Source: Coprinellus micaceus
Lineage: Eukaryota > Basidiomycota > Agaricomycetes > Agaricales > Psathyrellaceae
Direction of reading: 5' to 3'
NCBI GenBank assembly: GCA_951394405.1
Contig: OX596340.1
Coordinates: 1,178,001 to 1,242,000, forward strand
Length of the DNA stretch: 64,000 nucleotides
Numbering within the stretch: position 1 is the stretch's first letter; the number at the start of each line of letters is the position of its first letter. Shown piece after piece: positions 36,219-45,253 of this stretch. The notes beneath the pieces are model-generated. The model had not been told where the DNA came from. It searched no databases and saw only the letters and a list, made by a program, of their open reading frames with translations. The position numbers and the translations under genes were made by a program.

Positions 36219-37881
36219 TCAAGTCGCAGAAGCACCCCCAGTCTCATCCCTGATGCCACCCTCCGCAAAGTTGAGGATTCCGGCCTCATCCAAGGCACCA
36301 ACAACGGCCTCAGCCTCCGGCACCTCCATGTCGCCCAGGACCTTGTTCACGTTCTCCAGCTTGTTACTCTTCAGAGCCTCTTGCAAGTCCTGCGGGAAGG
36401 CGTCGAAAACGTCCCAACGGTATTGAAGCGCTTTCCTGACTTCCTCGATGTCAAGGCCTTCCGTTCCAGGTCCTTCGAGGCGAAGATCTTCAGGAGGGGG
36501 TCCGTCGGGCACGTTGAAGGTGATGACCGTGTCAGGGTTCTCGGCAACAAGCTGAATCTGCTCCTTCCCTGCTGCTTCCAGCGCGGCCTCTTCTTTCGAA
36601 ATGCGTACCCGTTCGCACAGGTGCTTGTAGGTTTGGTCAACGTCGTCCGTGAAAACCTTCTCGGCGCGCTTGTCGCCAGACATCATCCTAAGAATTCGTA
36701 AGTTGGCATAACACAGCCGGAGTAAGGAGAAAGTGTACTTCTTGAAGAACACGCCAACACCATCCTTCCCTAGCTTTTCACAGTATTGAAGAAGCAAGCT
36801 TTGGTTGATGCACTTCTTCGCAGACTTGGGCTTGCCCTGGCTCTGTGCTTGGAACGCAGCGACGAGGAGGGCGTCGGACGCCCCAGGAGCATAGACATCT
36901 CGGTGTTGTTGGATAAAGTGGAAGGACTTCTCGTAGTCTCCCATGGGGATCTTTGAAAATTCGGTCAGGGTGGGGGTCATTTCAGGCAGCTCAGCGTCTG
37001 CCTCCTCGGGCTCTTGCGACGTAGAAGCGGTCTCAACGCCCTTGGGGTTGATGACCTCGAACTCGGTGACCTTCTGCTTCCCCTTTTTGTCTTCGAGAGC
37101 CTTGGAGTGGGGAATAGGGGCGGGCTCAGGCTTGGGTGGTGTATACTGGAGCACGCGTAAATCGTGAGATAAGGGGACGAGCTAGACGACGTACGTGCGT
37201 CTCAAAGCCATCGTGCATGTCCTCCGTCGTGATCTTCTTCTTCTGCTCTGCGATCTCCTCCTGGAGGACCCCATTGTCCTTTTTGATCATCTCTCCAAGC
37301 TGTATGACATGCGTCGCCATCTCCTCCGCAAGCTGCTTTCCAAGCCTCTCCTCCTTCTCCGATTCCTGGAGGTTCAGCTCCTTTAGCTTATCCTTGGCGT
37401 CCTGGGTGACCTTCTGGAATAGGATGAGTAGCATGCCATCGTAGGTGTGCTCGCGCTTGTTGGGGTCGTTTCCGGGAGGGCAGTCTTTCGAGGGGTTCTT
37501 CTCCAGTTGCTCGACGAGGTTACTCCAGTACTTTATGGGTGGGATTTCCGCGTTTGGATCGGCGAGGGTGTGAGCGATGTCCTTGATTCTAGGGAGCAGG
37601 ACGTTGTTACAAGCGATCTGGGCTTCGAGATGGGCTATCTTCTGCTTGCGCTGTTCCCGTTTCTCGTGGATGTCGCGTTGTTTCCATCTGGTCGGTGTTA
37701 TCGCCAGTGTGCCTCCAAATCAGAGGTGGACATACCGAATCAACGATTTCTTGTCAACATTAGGGTGTCCTTCAATGTCGGAGTCGTCAGAGAGCTGTTA
37801 AGCATGAGCTCAGGGTGAGGAGGCTGGGAACAGACATGAACTGACTTCGAGACTATCCCACTTGGAGTAGTTGAGAGGCAT
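36219..37881 (-). CDS. CDC37: Hsp90 co-chaperone Cdc37
   Basis: Delivers protein kinases to Hsp90 in the cytosol. N-terminus PLNYSKWDSLELSDDSDIEGHPN has Ser14 in the CK2 context conserved in yeast Cdc37 and human CDC37. The kinase-binding block KSLIRWKQRDIHEKRE follows, its Arg-Trp join formed across an intron. Next come a long coiled coil (KRMKELNLQESEKEE-type, LAEEMATHVIQLGEMI) and the Hsp90-binding and C-terminal parts (HFIQQHRDVYAPGASDALLVAAFQAQ, CINQSLLLQYCEKLGKDGV, FFKKYTFSLLRLCY). Four coding exons on the minus strand; the ETH-YTPPKPEP join removes the intron near 37150-37195. The tail is Gly/Asp-rich. Start at 37881 is fixed by the conserved N-terminus. Function certain. Confidence 0.96.
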
Positions 37882-38089
37882 GATGAGAGTCGAAGAGCAG
37901 GAAAGAAAGCTGTGCGACAAGTGCTTTATCGGGCTAGTGGTATGGGCGCCTAACCTTCAACTACCGAAAGTTCTGGAACAATGACCCAATGGTCCATGTC
38001 CCGTCGAATACTCGTGTACCGAATCCTGTATCTTTGTTGTAAAGAAATACATCGCGAGGGTATGAAGAATGTGTGGATGATGTACATAT

Positions 38090-39820
38090 TCAATCCGAAT
38101 CTCGTGAGATGGTAGACGGGAAGTGAGCCCATAACATCACGCTCAATGGTTCCCGCTCATAGTCGCTATCGAGCTTCGCGGGACGTAGAATATCCAAGGA
38201 TATACCGAGTCCCTCTAAATCTACATCATTTTCATGGCAGAGATGCCTCCAGATATTGGCAGCCCAGGCCTCGTTGAGAACAGTATGGTTCTCAAAGGAC
38301 AGCATCGTCCGATAGGGCCGGCCTCTATCGAGGAGAAATTCAAACATCGCGGCAAGGAGGGAAGGTGCGGAGGAAATAGCCACCCGCACTCGCAAAAATT
38401 CCAACACCTTGAGACAAGGAAGGCATTTCCTTGCAGTAGGATTGTACCGGGATTGAATCAGCATGAACTGAAGGACAGTCCAGAACTGGCGTGGATTTAG
38501 ATGGACCTTGTCAAGGATGAGGTACGAAAGGGAGGGGAAGTCGAGGAGGATATCAATGATCTCTGGGGGAGAGAATGCGGCGTCATAAAGTCGAAGAGTG
38601 GTCAGCGTTCCCTGGCAGTGGGATCGGTTGTAAACAAACTCTCGAAGCATCAAGCCGTGCTTCAGCCTCCGTGGCTGGTCTCCGAGTAGGTCACTCTTCT
38701 CGGCATGGCCATCGAATCCGAGGTCAAGGGTGTCGAGGTGGGGCAAAATGAGATATCGCAATATGTCAAGTTCGTTCTGGTGACGAAGTCGGAGGGTGCG
38801 GAGCTTGGGAAGCAGCAGTCCGGCACTGGCGAGCCGGGCCTCCATAGGTCGCTCGCTTTCACGGAAGGATAGATCCTCGAAGGAAAGGTCGACTTCCAAT
38901 ACCTCGAGGCACTGGCAGTGCTGTAGTGCGGTGAGGATATGGGCCCCTTCCCAGTTGCAAGCAATCACGAATTGGTCGAGATGGCCCAACGCATTTGGGG
39001 AAATATCGAAGTGGACCATGCTCGAGTCAAGAGGGTTGTCGAAGGCGTCGTCAGCAAAAGGGAACCGCAGAAATAAGGACGTAACGGGCGGGAGGGTGGT
39101 GAACATAGGTTCGCGTCTGTCCAATGTGAGAGTACCCAGTGTCCAGCAGGCATCGTTGGCGAAACGGATGTCCAGCGACTGTATGGAATCCCAGGGTCGG
39201 TGCCGTGAGTCTTGCCGAGCATCGTTTAGACACTTCAGCATCCTCGAGAAGCATTCCGGCCCCTTCGATTGTAGAACTAATCGGTCGATGCTCGGCCCAC
39301 TGCTCAGCAATTTCGTAACGATTGGTCTGAGCAGATGACAACCGTCCGCGTCGCCACTGCACCAGCCCTGGTACTCCTCTCCCCAATGCTCGTACATCTC
39401 GAGCCTGCGCGGAACATCACCAGAGCGGGAGAGCCACTCTGTGATTTTACCGTATGAGTGTAGGGACACATCCCTGGGATGGAGGATGAGGCCACTCCAG
39501 AGCGAGTGCGAGAGAAGGGCAGCATTTCTCCAGGCCCTACAAACCCGGTTCAGGTTGACAAGCCGCTTTCTCCCATCGGTATTGAGAGGGAAATGAAGGG
39601 TCAAGAGAAATATCTCCCCCAGAACCTCTGGTGGAATGCGTCGTATGGCGGACAATGTATAGCGATGCTGGCGTCGCTCATCTTCTAATTGCCGAAGTTG
39701 CCCTTGCAAGTGGAGGATGGCGGACGTCAAGTCAGCGATTCCACGTTCGAGCGAAGCCGCTTCGGTGGGATTTGGAGGGGTATTGGTCAAGAGGATATGG
39801 GACAAGTCAGGTAGGAACAT
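38090..39820 (-). CDS. F-box protein, cluster member 1
   Basis: Intronless, 576 codons. N-terminal block HILLTNTPPNPTEAASLERGI, a short coiled coil (ILHLQGQLRQLEDERRQH), then the F-box TLSAIRRIPPEVLGEIFLLTL followed by VCRAWRNAALLSHSLWSGLIL. The remaining about 450 residues are leucine-rich and would form the substrate-binding half of an SCF receptor. It is a paralog of the two genes to the right, sharing the TNxPPN block, the SAIRRIPxEVLGEIF box and the C-terminal order (LRLRHQNELDILRYLILPHLDTLDLGFDG). Downstream of cluster member 2 in the same direction, consistent with tandem duplication. Target unknown. Confidence 0.9.
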   Translation of the reverse strand: MFLPDLSHILLTNTPPNPTEAASLERGIADLTSAILHLQGQLRQLEDERRQHRYTLSAIRRIPPEVLGEIFLLTLHFPLNTDGRKRLVNLNRVCRAWRNAALLSHSLWSGLILHPRDVSLHSYGKITEWLSRSGDVPRRLEMYEHWGEEYQGWCSGDADGCHLLRPIVTKLLSSGPSIDRLVLQSKGPECFSRMLKCLNDARQDSRHRPWDSIQSLDIRFANDACWTLGTLTLDRREPMFTTLPPVTSLFLRFPFADDAFDNPLDSSMVHFDISPNALGHLDQFVIACNWEGAHILTALQHCQCLEVLEVDLSFEDLSFRESERPMEARLASAGLLLPKLRTLRLRHQNELDILRYLILPHLDTLDLGFDGHAEKSDLLGDQPRRLKHGLMLREFVYNRSHCQGTLTTLRLYDAAFSPPEIIDILLDFPSLSYLILDKVHLNPRQFWTVLQFMLIQSRYNPTARKCLPCLKVLEFLRVRVAISSAPSLLAAMFEFLLDRGRPYRTMLSFENHTVLNEAWAANIWRHLCHENDVDLEGLGISLDILRPAKLDSDYEREPLSVMLWAHFPSTISRDSD

Positions 39821-39930
39821 GGTGGTTCATGATAAGGGGTGAAATATCGGACATCAATCGCCTCACCAACTCGAATAACAACTCCAAGGCAGAACTTTCT
39901 CAGCTGACCGAAATTTATGTGCATCAAGCT

Positions 39931-41559
39931 CTAAACATAAACATGTGAGGGGGGTACTATGCTAACGTGTATACCGAGTTCTTTACGAGTGGCGTTGCCA
40001 GGTGTGTCGTTGTATTCTGTGATCCATTCCCATGTCCTTTGGATCCCGACTTCATCTGGAATTTTGGGGAGACTCTCATAGGAGACAATAAGTTGGCACG
40101 GCTCCTTCTCTCTTGCATGTAGAAAGTGGAATACTGATTCGAGGACACCATCCTTTGAGGACACTTGATGCAGCTCAAGTACGCTCAAGGCAGGGACAGG
40201 TGGGTAGACACTGCCAACCCCACTACCAGCAGAACGACGCCCTTCGTACTCGCTCTTGAGACCGTCGAAGAAATGATGCCAGTTGACCATGACGTTTTCG
40301 AGGGTGAGGTGTTTGAGACGGGGGAACTCGAGGATGACCGCGATTAATTCACTGGGCGGGAATGCAGTGTCGTGAAGCCGTAGAGTGTGGAGCGTGTTGT
40401 AGCAGTTCGACCTTTCAACGAACGCCTGGAGATGGCGGTGGACGCCCCACCTAAGGTCGTCTCGGTCGAAACCGATGTCCAACGTCGTTAAAGCGGGTGC
40501 AGCGAGGTAGTCGAGGTATTCGGGGGTTAAATGGTTGCGAAACTTGAGACTGCGTAACCGAGGAAGGGAGATGACGTTCGAGGTCGCAGCCTGAAAGCGC
40601 GACACGAGGGTGGTGTCTTGCTCTACGAACCGTATGTTCGAATAATTGACGTCGATTTCTAGGGTCTCGAGGTTCGAGCAGGAGTCGAGGATCCTGAATA
40701 TGTGGCCGCCTTCCCAGTCACAGGTAATTTTGAGGTGGGTGAGGCCCTCCACAAGGTCTAATGGCATGCCGAGGCTGATGAACGCCGCACTGGATGGGTC
40801 CTCGAAGGCTTCGTTCATCATGGGCAAGTTGAGGGATAGAGAACGGATGGTGCTGGGTAGGGATTGGAAAATGGTTTCCTCTTCTATGGAATCGAGATAC
40901 CGAGTTGTCCAGGCCGAGTCGTCGTCGAAATCGAGTTGTAGGGATCGTACGCAGTCCCAAGGACGGCCGCTCGGACCCGCCTCCGACGAAGATATGGCAT
41001 TCACCAATCTCCGAAAGCAATGTCGGCCTTTGCAGAGAAGGGCCAGCTCGTCGACCCTGGGGCCTCCCGTCAGCAGCCTTACCACAATGGGGTTTAGCAT
41101 ATGACAGTCGTTAGATGCGCATCTACCGCTCTGGCCATGCTCCTCTAATATCTCCAGTCGTCTAGGGATAGCACCAGAGCGACTAAACCACGTCACTATA
41201 CTAGTGTAGGACTTTTCCGATAATTTTCTGGGCTTCCCGATCTTGATTCTACCCCACAGACGGTGGGTAAGGAGAGTCGTCTCCCGCCATCCCTTGGAGA
41301 CCAGTCCGAAATTGACGAGTTCTTGAGCGGATGGAGAGAGGGAGAGGAATACCTCTCCTAGGATCTCCGATGGGAGGCGACGCAGAGCGGACGTTGCCCC
41401 GCGATATTCTTCGAATTCTGATTCCAGTTCCCGAAGTCGCGATCGCATTTCGGAAATCGTGCTGCCGAGGCCCTCCATGCAGCCTTTGAGTACGATTATC
41501 TCCCCAAAATTGGGGGGCATGTTCGTTGAGAGTACGCTTGCCAGGCCACGACGGTCCAT
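39931..41559 (-). CDS. F-box protein, cluster member 2
   Basis: Intronless, 542 codons from the ATG at 41559. The frame extends upstream to another ATG at 41775, but I choose 41559 because MDRRGLASVLSTNMPPNFGEI aligns with the start of the divergent paralog (MDYTNIAQIFSTNLPPNPGQI), and because the longer form would abut that paralog's own start codon. Coiled coil (EMRSRLRELESEFEEY), F-box TSALRRLPSEILGEVFLSL, then VSKGWRETTLLTHRLWGRI, and a leucine-rich body (LRSLKFRNHLTPEYLDYLAAPALTTLDIGFD). Probable SCF substrate receptor. Confidence 0.88.
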   Translation of the reverse strand: MDRRGLASVLSTNMPPNFGEIIVLKGCMEGLGSTISEMRSRLRELESEFEEYRGATSALRRLPSEILGEVFLSLSPSAQELVNFGLVSKGWRETTLLTHRLWGRIKIGKPRKLSEKSYTSIVTWFSRSGAIPRRLEILEEHGQSGRCASNDCHMLNPIVVRLLTGGPRVDELALLCKGRHCFRRLVNAISSSEAGPSGRPWDCVRSLQLDFDDDSAWTTRYLDSIEEETIFQSLPSTIRSLSLNLPMMNEAFEDPSSAAFISLGMPLDLVEGLTHLKITCDWEGGHIFRILDSCSNLETLEIDVNYSNIRFVEQDTTLVSRFQAATSNVISLPRLRSLKFRNHLTPEYLDYLAAPALTTLDIGFDRDDLRWGVHRHLQAFVERSNCYNTLHTLRLHDTAFPPSELIAVILEFPRLKHLTLENVMVNWHHFFDGLKSEYEGRRSAGSGVGSVYPPVPALSVLELHQVSSKDGVLESVFHFLHAREKEPCQLIVSYESLPKIPDEVGIQRTWEWITEYNDTPGNATRKELGIHVSIVPPSHVYV

Positions 41560-41773
41560 GAGAAATGATGACGGGACAAGGAGAAGAAAGTTAAACTTAA
41601 CACGAACGGTTTCGAGCCTTGCCAGTAGGCACCTGAAATTGACACCGGCCTCACGGTCTGGCAATAGCCGGATGTTTGACAGGAGGCGCTGAAAATTTGC
41701 CAAATCGGGGCTGTCTTCTTCCACCGTGCGGTACCAAGCGCCCAACCCTCGGGGAAGTGCTGCAGTACTCGTC
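41560..41773. promoter_or_regulatory. Bidirectional promoter between two F-box paralogs
   Basis: About 214 bp separate the chosen start codons of divergent cluster members 2 and 3. If the longer start of member 2 were used instead, the two ATGs would overlap on the CATG at 41773-41776, leaving no promoter. Confidence 0.5.
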
Positions 41774-43417
41774 ATGGACTACACCAACATCGCCCAGATC
41801 TTCTCGACGAACTTGCCACCCAACCCCGGACAAATCGTCGCTATCAAAACTCACATGCACCATCTCGCCAGCTCCATGTCACAAGCTCGGGAACGCCTTC
41901 AAGAACTCGAAGCCGAATACGAACGGCACCGGGTCTGCCTATCAGCAATTCGACGCATTCCGATGGAAATACTAGGAGAGATCTTCTATCAAGCGGCCCC
42001 AAGCCGACGGGAGTTGGTGAAGCTGGAGCTGGTGTGCACGAAGTGGAGGGAAGCAGCCCTCTTATCCCACCGGCTTTGGAACCGTGTCGACATACCCCAC
42101 CCCAGCGGTTTGGGCAAGCACGCGTACCCGAAGATTTCGAAATGGCTCCGTCGCTCTGGGTGTGTCCCCAGAGTTCTCAACATCTCCGAAGACGTCAACA
42201 GGCCTTGCAAGGAGGGTAGCAGGCACTGCGTGTTTGAAAACGCCACGATCCTAAAGCTGCTGACCGTTGGCCCGTCCATCAGCGAGTTAAGCGTATCTGG
42301 CCTGAAAGGTCGCGCATGCTTCCAGAACCTTAAGAGGCTAATGGGTACCCCATTGGAAGAAGGGCCTTACCGTCGTCCATGGGATTGCATCCGGTCTTTC
42401 TGGATCGATTTCGACAATGGGGAGCGATGGACCAGTAGAGATGCTCAAGTACCGCATCAAGAAACCATCTTCATGGATCTTCCACCAGGCTTAGCTATCC
42501 TCAAACTGTCCCTTCCAGGCGCGGCTGAGGCTTTCGAAGAGCCCTCCACGTCCAACTTCATCGACTTCAATATCCCCTTCAACACGCTGGAGGGTTTGAC
42601 CCACCTCGAGGTTACCTGCGATTGGGAAGGGGCCCACGTCCTCTACATGTTGGAACACTGCAAGAATCTGGAATATTTGGAGCTGAATATCCTCTACAGC
42701 AAGTTGACGTTCGGCCCACAAGACATAACCTTATCACACCGCATTTCCGAGGCAGGAATAGTCCTCCCAAAGTTGAAAAGTCTCAAGCTCGAGCTTCACC
42801 TTGACCTCGGTTACCTGAAATATATCATCGCTCCGGCCCTCACGACCTTGGACGTTGGTTTCACGGGCGCGGACGAACGGCCTACACCCCTCGCGGAACA
42901 CTATATCCATACCAATCTCCACGATTTCATTGTCAGACGGTCCAAGTGCACGGAAACCTTGCACACCCTCCGTATCTACAACACTGGATTCAGCGCCCCC
43001 GAACTAGCGTCAATCCTTTTCGAACTTCCGGCGGTCGAACACATCACCCTAGACAAGATCGATGTCCCGTGGGTGGCACTATTCAGAGCACTCCAGGACA
43101 ACGTCAAAGCCTCCAAAACTTCGGGGAGTAACGTCCTGAGCTCCCCGCCATGTCTAACCCGCCTGGTGACCCTGGAGCTCCTACAGCTACCCTTACCAGC
43201 ATTCGAAGCGCTCGAAGCGTCGTTCCAATTCTTGCACGAGCGGGGACCACAGCGCTATCACCAATTCATCGTCTCGTTTGAGACGCCTGAAGCTGCTCCA
43301 AGTTACGACAAAGTTGTCTATGACAATTGGATTTCCGCTGTTACCTACAACATGATGAACAATGGAGAAGATGGCGAGGGTCCATCAGGAAAAACCCAAA
43401 TCCCTATATTATCCTAA
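41774..43417 (+). CDS. F-box protein, cluster member 3, with an element-derived C-terminus
   Basis: Intronless, 547 codons from the ATG at 41774; the frame upstream has only GTG. TNLPPNPGQIV block, coiled coil (SQARERLQELEAEYERHRV), F-box LSAIRRIPMEILGEIFYQA, VCTKWREAALLSHRLWNRV, and the leucine-rich body (LKSLKLELHLDLGYLKYI, APALTTLDVGFTGADE). Closest to member 2, from which it diverges in orientation. The last 11 codons (PSGKTQIPILS) lie within the left terminal repeat of the inverted-repeat element at 43383-44858, so its natural end seems to have been replaced where its paralogs continue with ELGIHVSIV-type sequence. It may still be functional. Confidence 0.88.
   Translation: MDYTNIAQIFSTNLPPNPGQIVAIKTHMHHLASSMSQARERLQELEAEYERHRVCLSAIRRIPMEILGEIFYQAAPSRRELVKLELVCTKWREAALLSHRLWNRVDIPHPSGLGKHAYPKISKWLRRSGCVPRVLNISEDVNRPCKEGSRHCVFENATILKLLTVGPSISELSVSGLKGRACFQNLKRLMGTPLEEGPYRRPWDCIRSFWIDFDNGERWTSRDAQVPHQETIFMDLPPGLAILKLSLPGAAEAFEEPSTSNFIDFNIPFNTLEGLTHLEVTCDWEGAHVLYMLEHCKNLEYLELNILYSKLTFGPQDITLSHRISEAGIVLPKLKSLKLELHLDLGYLKYIIAPALTTLDVGFTGADERPTPLAEHYIHTNLHDFIVRRSKCTETLHTLRIYNTGFSAPELASILFELPAVEHITLDKIDVPWVALFRALQDNVKASKTSGSNVLSSPPCLTRLVTLELLQLPLPAFEALEASFQFLHERGPQRYHQFIVSFETPEAAPSYDKVVYDNWISAVTYNMMNNGEDGEGPSGKTQIPILS
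43383..43406 (+). repeat. Left terminal inverted repeat
   Basis: Begins CATCAGGAAAAACCC. It overlaps the last codons and stop of F-box cluster member 3. Confidence 0.65.
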
Positions 43418-44834
43418 TTAGACTCATATTAGACCTAATGTCGACCTAATGAAGCTTATTTAGGGAATCTGAGAGGATTAGTTACTTTAGATCGGTCAAC
43501 GGGTTATGCGACGTTATGCGAGCCTAATTTCACACTAATATTGTCTAAGGTCGTCTAAGGTACAGCAGCATAGCTTCATCTTGAGACGTCGTTCTTAGGT
43601 GTTCACACTCATGTAGGGGACACAAGGTCAAAGAAAACAAACGCTCCTATTGATTCAATGGATGTATATACACAGGTGGTAGTGCTAGCAGCATCATTCT
43701 AACTAGCTAGGGCGAACGAGCATACTAATGCTGAGGGAACCGAACGATGCGAAGCCTCCGGCGTTTGGTCAGCACCCCAAGTAACGAGAGCGGGTGTACC
43801 ATACCCTTCCAACTCAATCAGTTTTGTTTCACGACAGTAGAAAGGAGGGAAACGGACGTACGTGGCAGGGATGCTGTTCGCGAAATATGTCATGGCTCCT
43901 AAAGAGGAACGGGAGTGGGCAAATACGGCTCTATGAGAAAGAATTGTAAGTGAGAATCAAATGCCCTAGCCGTGTCTGCTCTACAAACGGTTTCAGAGAC
44001 AGGTAGTCTCGTGAACCGATACAGAGGAGGGGTTATGAGAGGCGGGTAGTCGATTGATTTGGCAGCGGCAGGAGGTTGCCGTGTTCGCTAACCAGGGCAA
44101 ACCCTTATTCATGGAGAATGCAAGAGGACAGGGAGGAGTTCGAAGACCAATGTCGAAGGGGGAGAGGTGCCACGTCGCGTTTTCGGGAACGTGGAGGGCA
44201 GTCGGGGAAACCCCTACGGGGGAGGGGAGACCACCGGTTGTGTTGGGCCTGGTGCCTGGTGCCTGGTATCGATGGTGGGTTGGCACTTGAAGTTGGAAGG
44301 AGCAAACTGAGTACCACAGTGACAGAGGGATATGAGGGCAAAGAAAGCAAGAGACAGGCGTTGACGAAACTGCCACGACGCCCGTTATCACGTGAGCGCG
44401 GCGTGTGAGTGCGGACTTTGAACTGACTTAGCTGTTGTCGGCCAATTGATGCGCGCCAGCCAAGACTCAGTGGACACCTTCCAGCGTTAGTAGCTTTTCC
44501 CCCTTTATGGCTGTTTATTTGAAGTACGCTCGCGTGAATATCATAGCCTGGCCGCTCAGCTCGCACTACGCCATCCTATAGAAGAAGGGGTGAGCAGATG
44601 TTTGGAGGCTGGGAATTTGGGCCCAGCACTCCACCAACGCCGTTCTCTTGCAAAATCTACCCAGCCGAACAAAAACCTACTGCAATCTACTGAATCAATA
44701 TTTAGGTAATACTAGAAGACATTAGATGCACATTAACCCATGTTAGCCTCGGTAACTCTCCCATGAGAGCTCGTGAGGCCGCCCCGATGCTAATGTCAGC
44801 TCATGGGACCTTGCGACAGGTTATGTACCTTATT

Positions 44835-44858
44835 TAGGAATTGGGGTTTTTCCTGATG
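44835..44858 (-). repeat. Right terminal inverted repeat
   Basis: Reverse complement begins CATCAGGAAAAACCC, identical over 15 bases to the left repeat and 22 of 24 overall. Confidence 0.65.
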
Positions 44859-45253
44859 TCGCTGTCCTAGCCTTAGGGACTACGGTATCAGCGTTAGCAT
44901 AGAACCCGTTGACACCCACGGACACTACTGAAAGAGAAAAAAGAAGTAAAGTTACGGTGTCGGTCAATACGACGTGGTTCCCTCAAAAGTACCAAATGCA
45001 CTCGAGTAAATAAATACAGTCTGGTCTGCCGGTGGTGGCACACACGGAAGCTCGAGGTAAGTCCCAATAGGCGGAGGCCTTCGGTACCGAGTGTTCCGTA
45101 CTGAAAGGTGCGACGGATATGCAGTATATAATAAATAAGAGGCACAACAAATTGACACGAGGCATCGTGAAAGCGACATATTTTCGCGAAATGCTCTGCC
45201 TCCCCGCGACACCAGCACCATGTGGGTGGAGTGAAGGAGGTGATGAATATTTT

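Larger units (their letters stand above)
43383..44858. mobile_element. 1.48-kb element with terminal inverted repeats, likely non-autonomous DNA transposon
   Basis: The 15 bases CATCAGGAAAAACCC at 43383-43397 are repeated perfectly in inverted orientation at 44858-44844. The match extends to 24 bases with two mismatches (then AAATCCCTA versus CAATTCCTA). Near both ends short CTAATG/CATTAG words recur (about 43410-43545 left, 44700-44800 right), the look of subterminal transposase-binding repeats. No transposase is evident inside; the frames at 43699-43893 and 43993-44391 (-) are unidentified and the second looks low-complexity. The flanks share only TC, so a target-site duplication is not clear. 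The superfamily cannot be named from this. Confidence 0.6.

Noticed and set aside
41559..41775. Longer N-terminus for F-box cluster member 2
   Set aside because: Its extra residues have no counterpart in the paralogs, and its ATG would overlap the start codon of the divergent gene.
44054..44408. Frames inside the inverted-repeat element as a transposase
   Set aside because: Too short and without DDE or helix-turn-helix features; the element looks non-autonomous.
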